Under the pieces are notes generated by a model, which was not told where the DNA came from, searched no databases, and saw only the letters and a program-made list of their open reading frames with translations. This document shows positions 7,104 to 7,840 of a stretch of 7,840 bases of DNA, piece by piece (within the stretch, counting starts at the first letter, position 1; each line of letters begins with the position of its first letter). The stretch spans positions 1 to 7,840 of the forward strand of contig JAJFIM010000108.1 in assembly GCA_021774995.1 (NCBI GenBank). Direction: 5' to 3'. The stretch comes from Alphaproteobacteria bacterium (GTDB lineage Bacteria; Pseudomonadota; Alphaproteobacteria; SMXP01). The translations under genes were made by a program, and so were the position numbers.

Positions 7104-7598
7104 ATGTCATCGGAGCAGACGCAAGCATTGCGCAAGTTTCTCGTTGTCGTTGACGACAGCCCCGAATGCCGGGTCGCCACATATTTCGCCAGCCGCCGGG
7201 CCAATCACACCGGCGGGGTGGTGACCCTGCTTTATGTTATTGCGCCGCCGGATTTCCAGCACTGGCAGGGCGTGGGCGAGGTCATGCGCGACGAGGCGCG
7301 CGAGGAAGCCGAACGCGTGCTGTATGAAATGGCGCAGGAGGTGTGCGCGCTGTCGGGCCGCTTGGCCGAATTGGTGGTGCGCGAGGGTCAAACGCGCGAG
7401 CAGATTCAACAATCGATCATTGAAGACCCGAATATTCAAATTGTCGTTCTGGGCGCGGCGCCCGGCAAAGGGGGGCCGGGCCCTTTGATCAACGCCATTG
7501 CCATGGGCGGGTTTGCCGAAGATTTCGGGGCGCCGCCCGTGCCCCTCACCATCGTGCCCGGCAGCCTCACGCGTGCGCAGATTGACGACCTGACGTGA
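7104..7598 (+). CDS. Universal stress protein (UspA) family protein
   Basis: This 164-residue cytoplasmic protein fits the single-domain Usp fold: FLVVVDDSPECRVATYFASRRA at the N-terminus (first strand and its acidic nucleotide-site residues), VTLLYVIAPPDF as the second strand, a helix rich in Glu/Arg, and IQIVVLGAAPGKGGPGPL at 111-128. The latter resembles the glycine-rich ATP-binding stretch but does not match the classical GxxG-x9-G(S/T) pattern, so ATP binding is uncertain. PVPLTIVPGSL at 146-155 is the usual closing strand. Usp proteins act in stress resistance, often as nucleotide-binding dimers; the specific role here is unknown. ATG 7104 is well supported by AAGGAG at 7090-7095 with an eight-base spacer. 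A Usp gene shortly after trpS is a familiar alphaproteobacterial arrangement. Confidence 0.92.
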   Translation: MSSEQTQALRKFLVVVDDSPECRVATYFASRRANHTGGVVTLLYVIAPPDFQHWQGVGEVMRDEAREEAERVLYEMAQEVCALSGRLAELVVREGQTREQIQQSIIEDPNIQIVVLGAAPGKGGPGPLINAIAMGGFAEDFGAPPVPLTIVPGSLTRAQIDDLT

Positions 7599-7649
7599 TT
7601 GAAAAATTTTAAAATGCGGGGTGGTCAAGACAACGAGAAGGTTTCAGCT
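7599..7649. other. Short A+T-rich gap between the Usp gene and the dioxygenase gene
   Basis: This 51-base gap starts with an A+T-rich stretch, including the palindrome ATTTTAAAAT at 7606-7615, which stands out from the G+C-rich surroundings. TTGACG at 7582-7587 resembles a -35 box, but no good -10 sits 16-18 bases after it (TAAAAT at 7610 is 22 bases away). There is no terminator hairpin. It may hold a promoter for the next gene; evidence is weak. Confidence 0.3.
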
Positions 7650-7840
7650 ATGCCGGCAATTGCGCAAAAAGATAAATCCATCGTCATCCAGCGCCTCGGG
7701 CCAAATTTGGGAGCGCAGGTGACCAGCGTGGAACTTGCCGCGCCTTTGGACGCCGCGACGTTCCAGAGCATCCATGACGCCTTTATTGCTCATGAAGTTT
7801 TGATTTTTCCGGATCAAAATATCACGCCGCAGGAATTTCT
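7650..7840 (+). CDS. TauD/TfdA-family dioxygenase, N-terminal part (3' end outside window)
   Basis: The first 63 codons of a gene that runs off the window are present. The visible pattern, IQRLGPNLGAQVTSVELAAPL followed by IHDAFIAHEVLIFPDQNITPQEF, matches the N-terminus of TauD/TfdA non-heme Fe(II), 2-oxoglutarate-dependent dioxygenases. Members oxidise taurine, alkyl sulfonates, 2,4-D or other small acids, typically to release sulfite or a side chain. The HxD iron motif and the distal His and Arg would lie beyond the window, so activity and substrate cannot be judged. ATG 7650 has GAGAAGG at 7635-7641 with an eight-base spacer, and the family alignment begins a few residues after it. Its function is unrelated to the neighbours, suggesting a separate unit. 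Confidence 0.85.
   Translation, partial: MPAIAQKDKSIVIQRLGPNLGAQVTSVELAAPLDAATFQSIHDAFIAHEVLIFPDQNITPQEF

Noticed and set aside
7461..7480. GC-rich hairpin CCCGGC / GCCGGG with an eight-base loop inside the Usp gene
   Set aside because: It encodes the Gly/Pro-rich PGKGGPG stretch and has no T-run, so codon constraint explains it and it is not a terminator.
7107..7628. A 173-codon minus-strand open frame over the Usp gene
   Set aside because: It is antisense to a well-supported gene with a good ribosome site, has a shadow-like composition and no recognisable domain.
1..7840. A novel defence, mobile or RNA-based system
   Set aside because: Every gene matches a known family, there are no repeats arrays, recombinases or toxin-antitoxin pairs, and all gaps are short.

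Overview
The window carries a compact run of housekeeping and regulatory genes, all on the + strand, with gaps of at most about 140 bases. Protein content and gene order (mutS, glnD, murJ, trpS, a Usp-family gene) point to an alphaproteobacterium. The glnD/murJ/trpS/Usp block is a familiar alphaproteobacterial neighbourhood. The DNA is G+C-rich by eye, with G/C-ending codons common and many overlapping shadow ORFs on both strands. Genus cannot be assigned from what is visible.

Layout. 1-447 is the 3' end of mutS (mismatch repair ATPase). 448-587 is a leader with a weak sigma70-like candidate and a GC palindrome. 588-3320, probably beginning further upstream near 540, is glnD, the bifunctional uridylyltransferase/uridylyl-removing sensor of nitrogen status. 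3380-4933 is murJ, the lipid II flippase. 4960-5991 is trpS, tryptophanyl-tRNA synthetase. 6038-7045 encodes a DUF2333-type protein with one membrane segment and no known function. 7104-7598 encodes a universal-stress-type protein. 7650 to the window end is the first 63 codons of a TauD/TfdA-type dioxygenase. No stretch above 300 bases lacks a gene. I saw no tRNA, rRNA, insertion sequence, CRISPR array, phage gene or clear rho-independent terminator.

How the genes relate. They do not form one pathway: DNA repair, PII-based nitrogen sensing, peptidoglycan precursor export, tRNA charging, an unknown envelope-anchored protein and a small stress-type protein. Short spacing and shared strand suggest co-transcription from glnD or murJ through the Usp gene. 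The A+T-rich gap before the dioxygenase gene is the likeliest place for a break.

I do not see a convincing novel multi-gene system. The points worth a second look are the start of glnD (a good ribosome site sits before an ATT codon, and family-like sequence lies upstream of the first usual start), the uncharacterised DUF2333 gene, small ORFs overlapping three gene junctions, and tandem stop codons after glnD and murJ.
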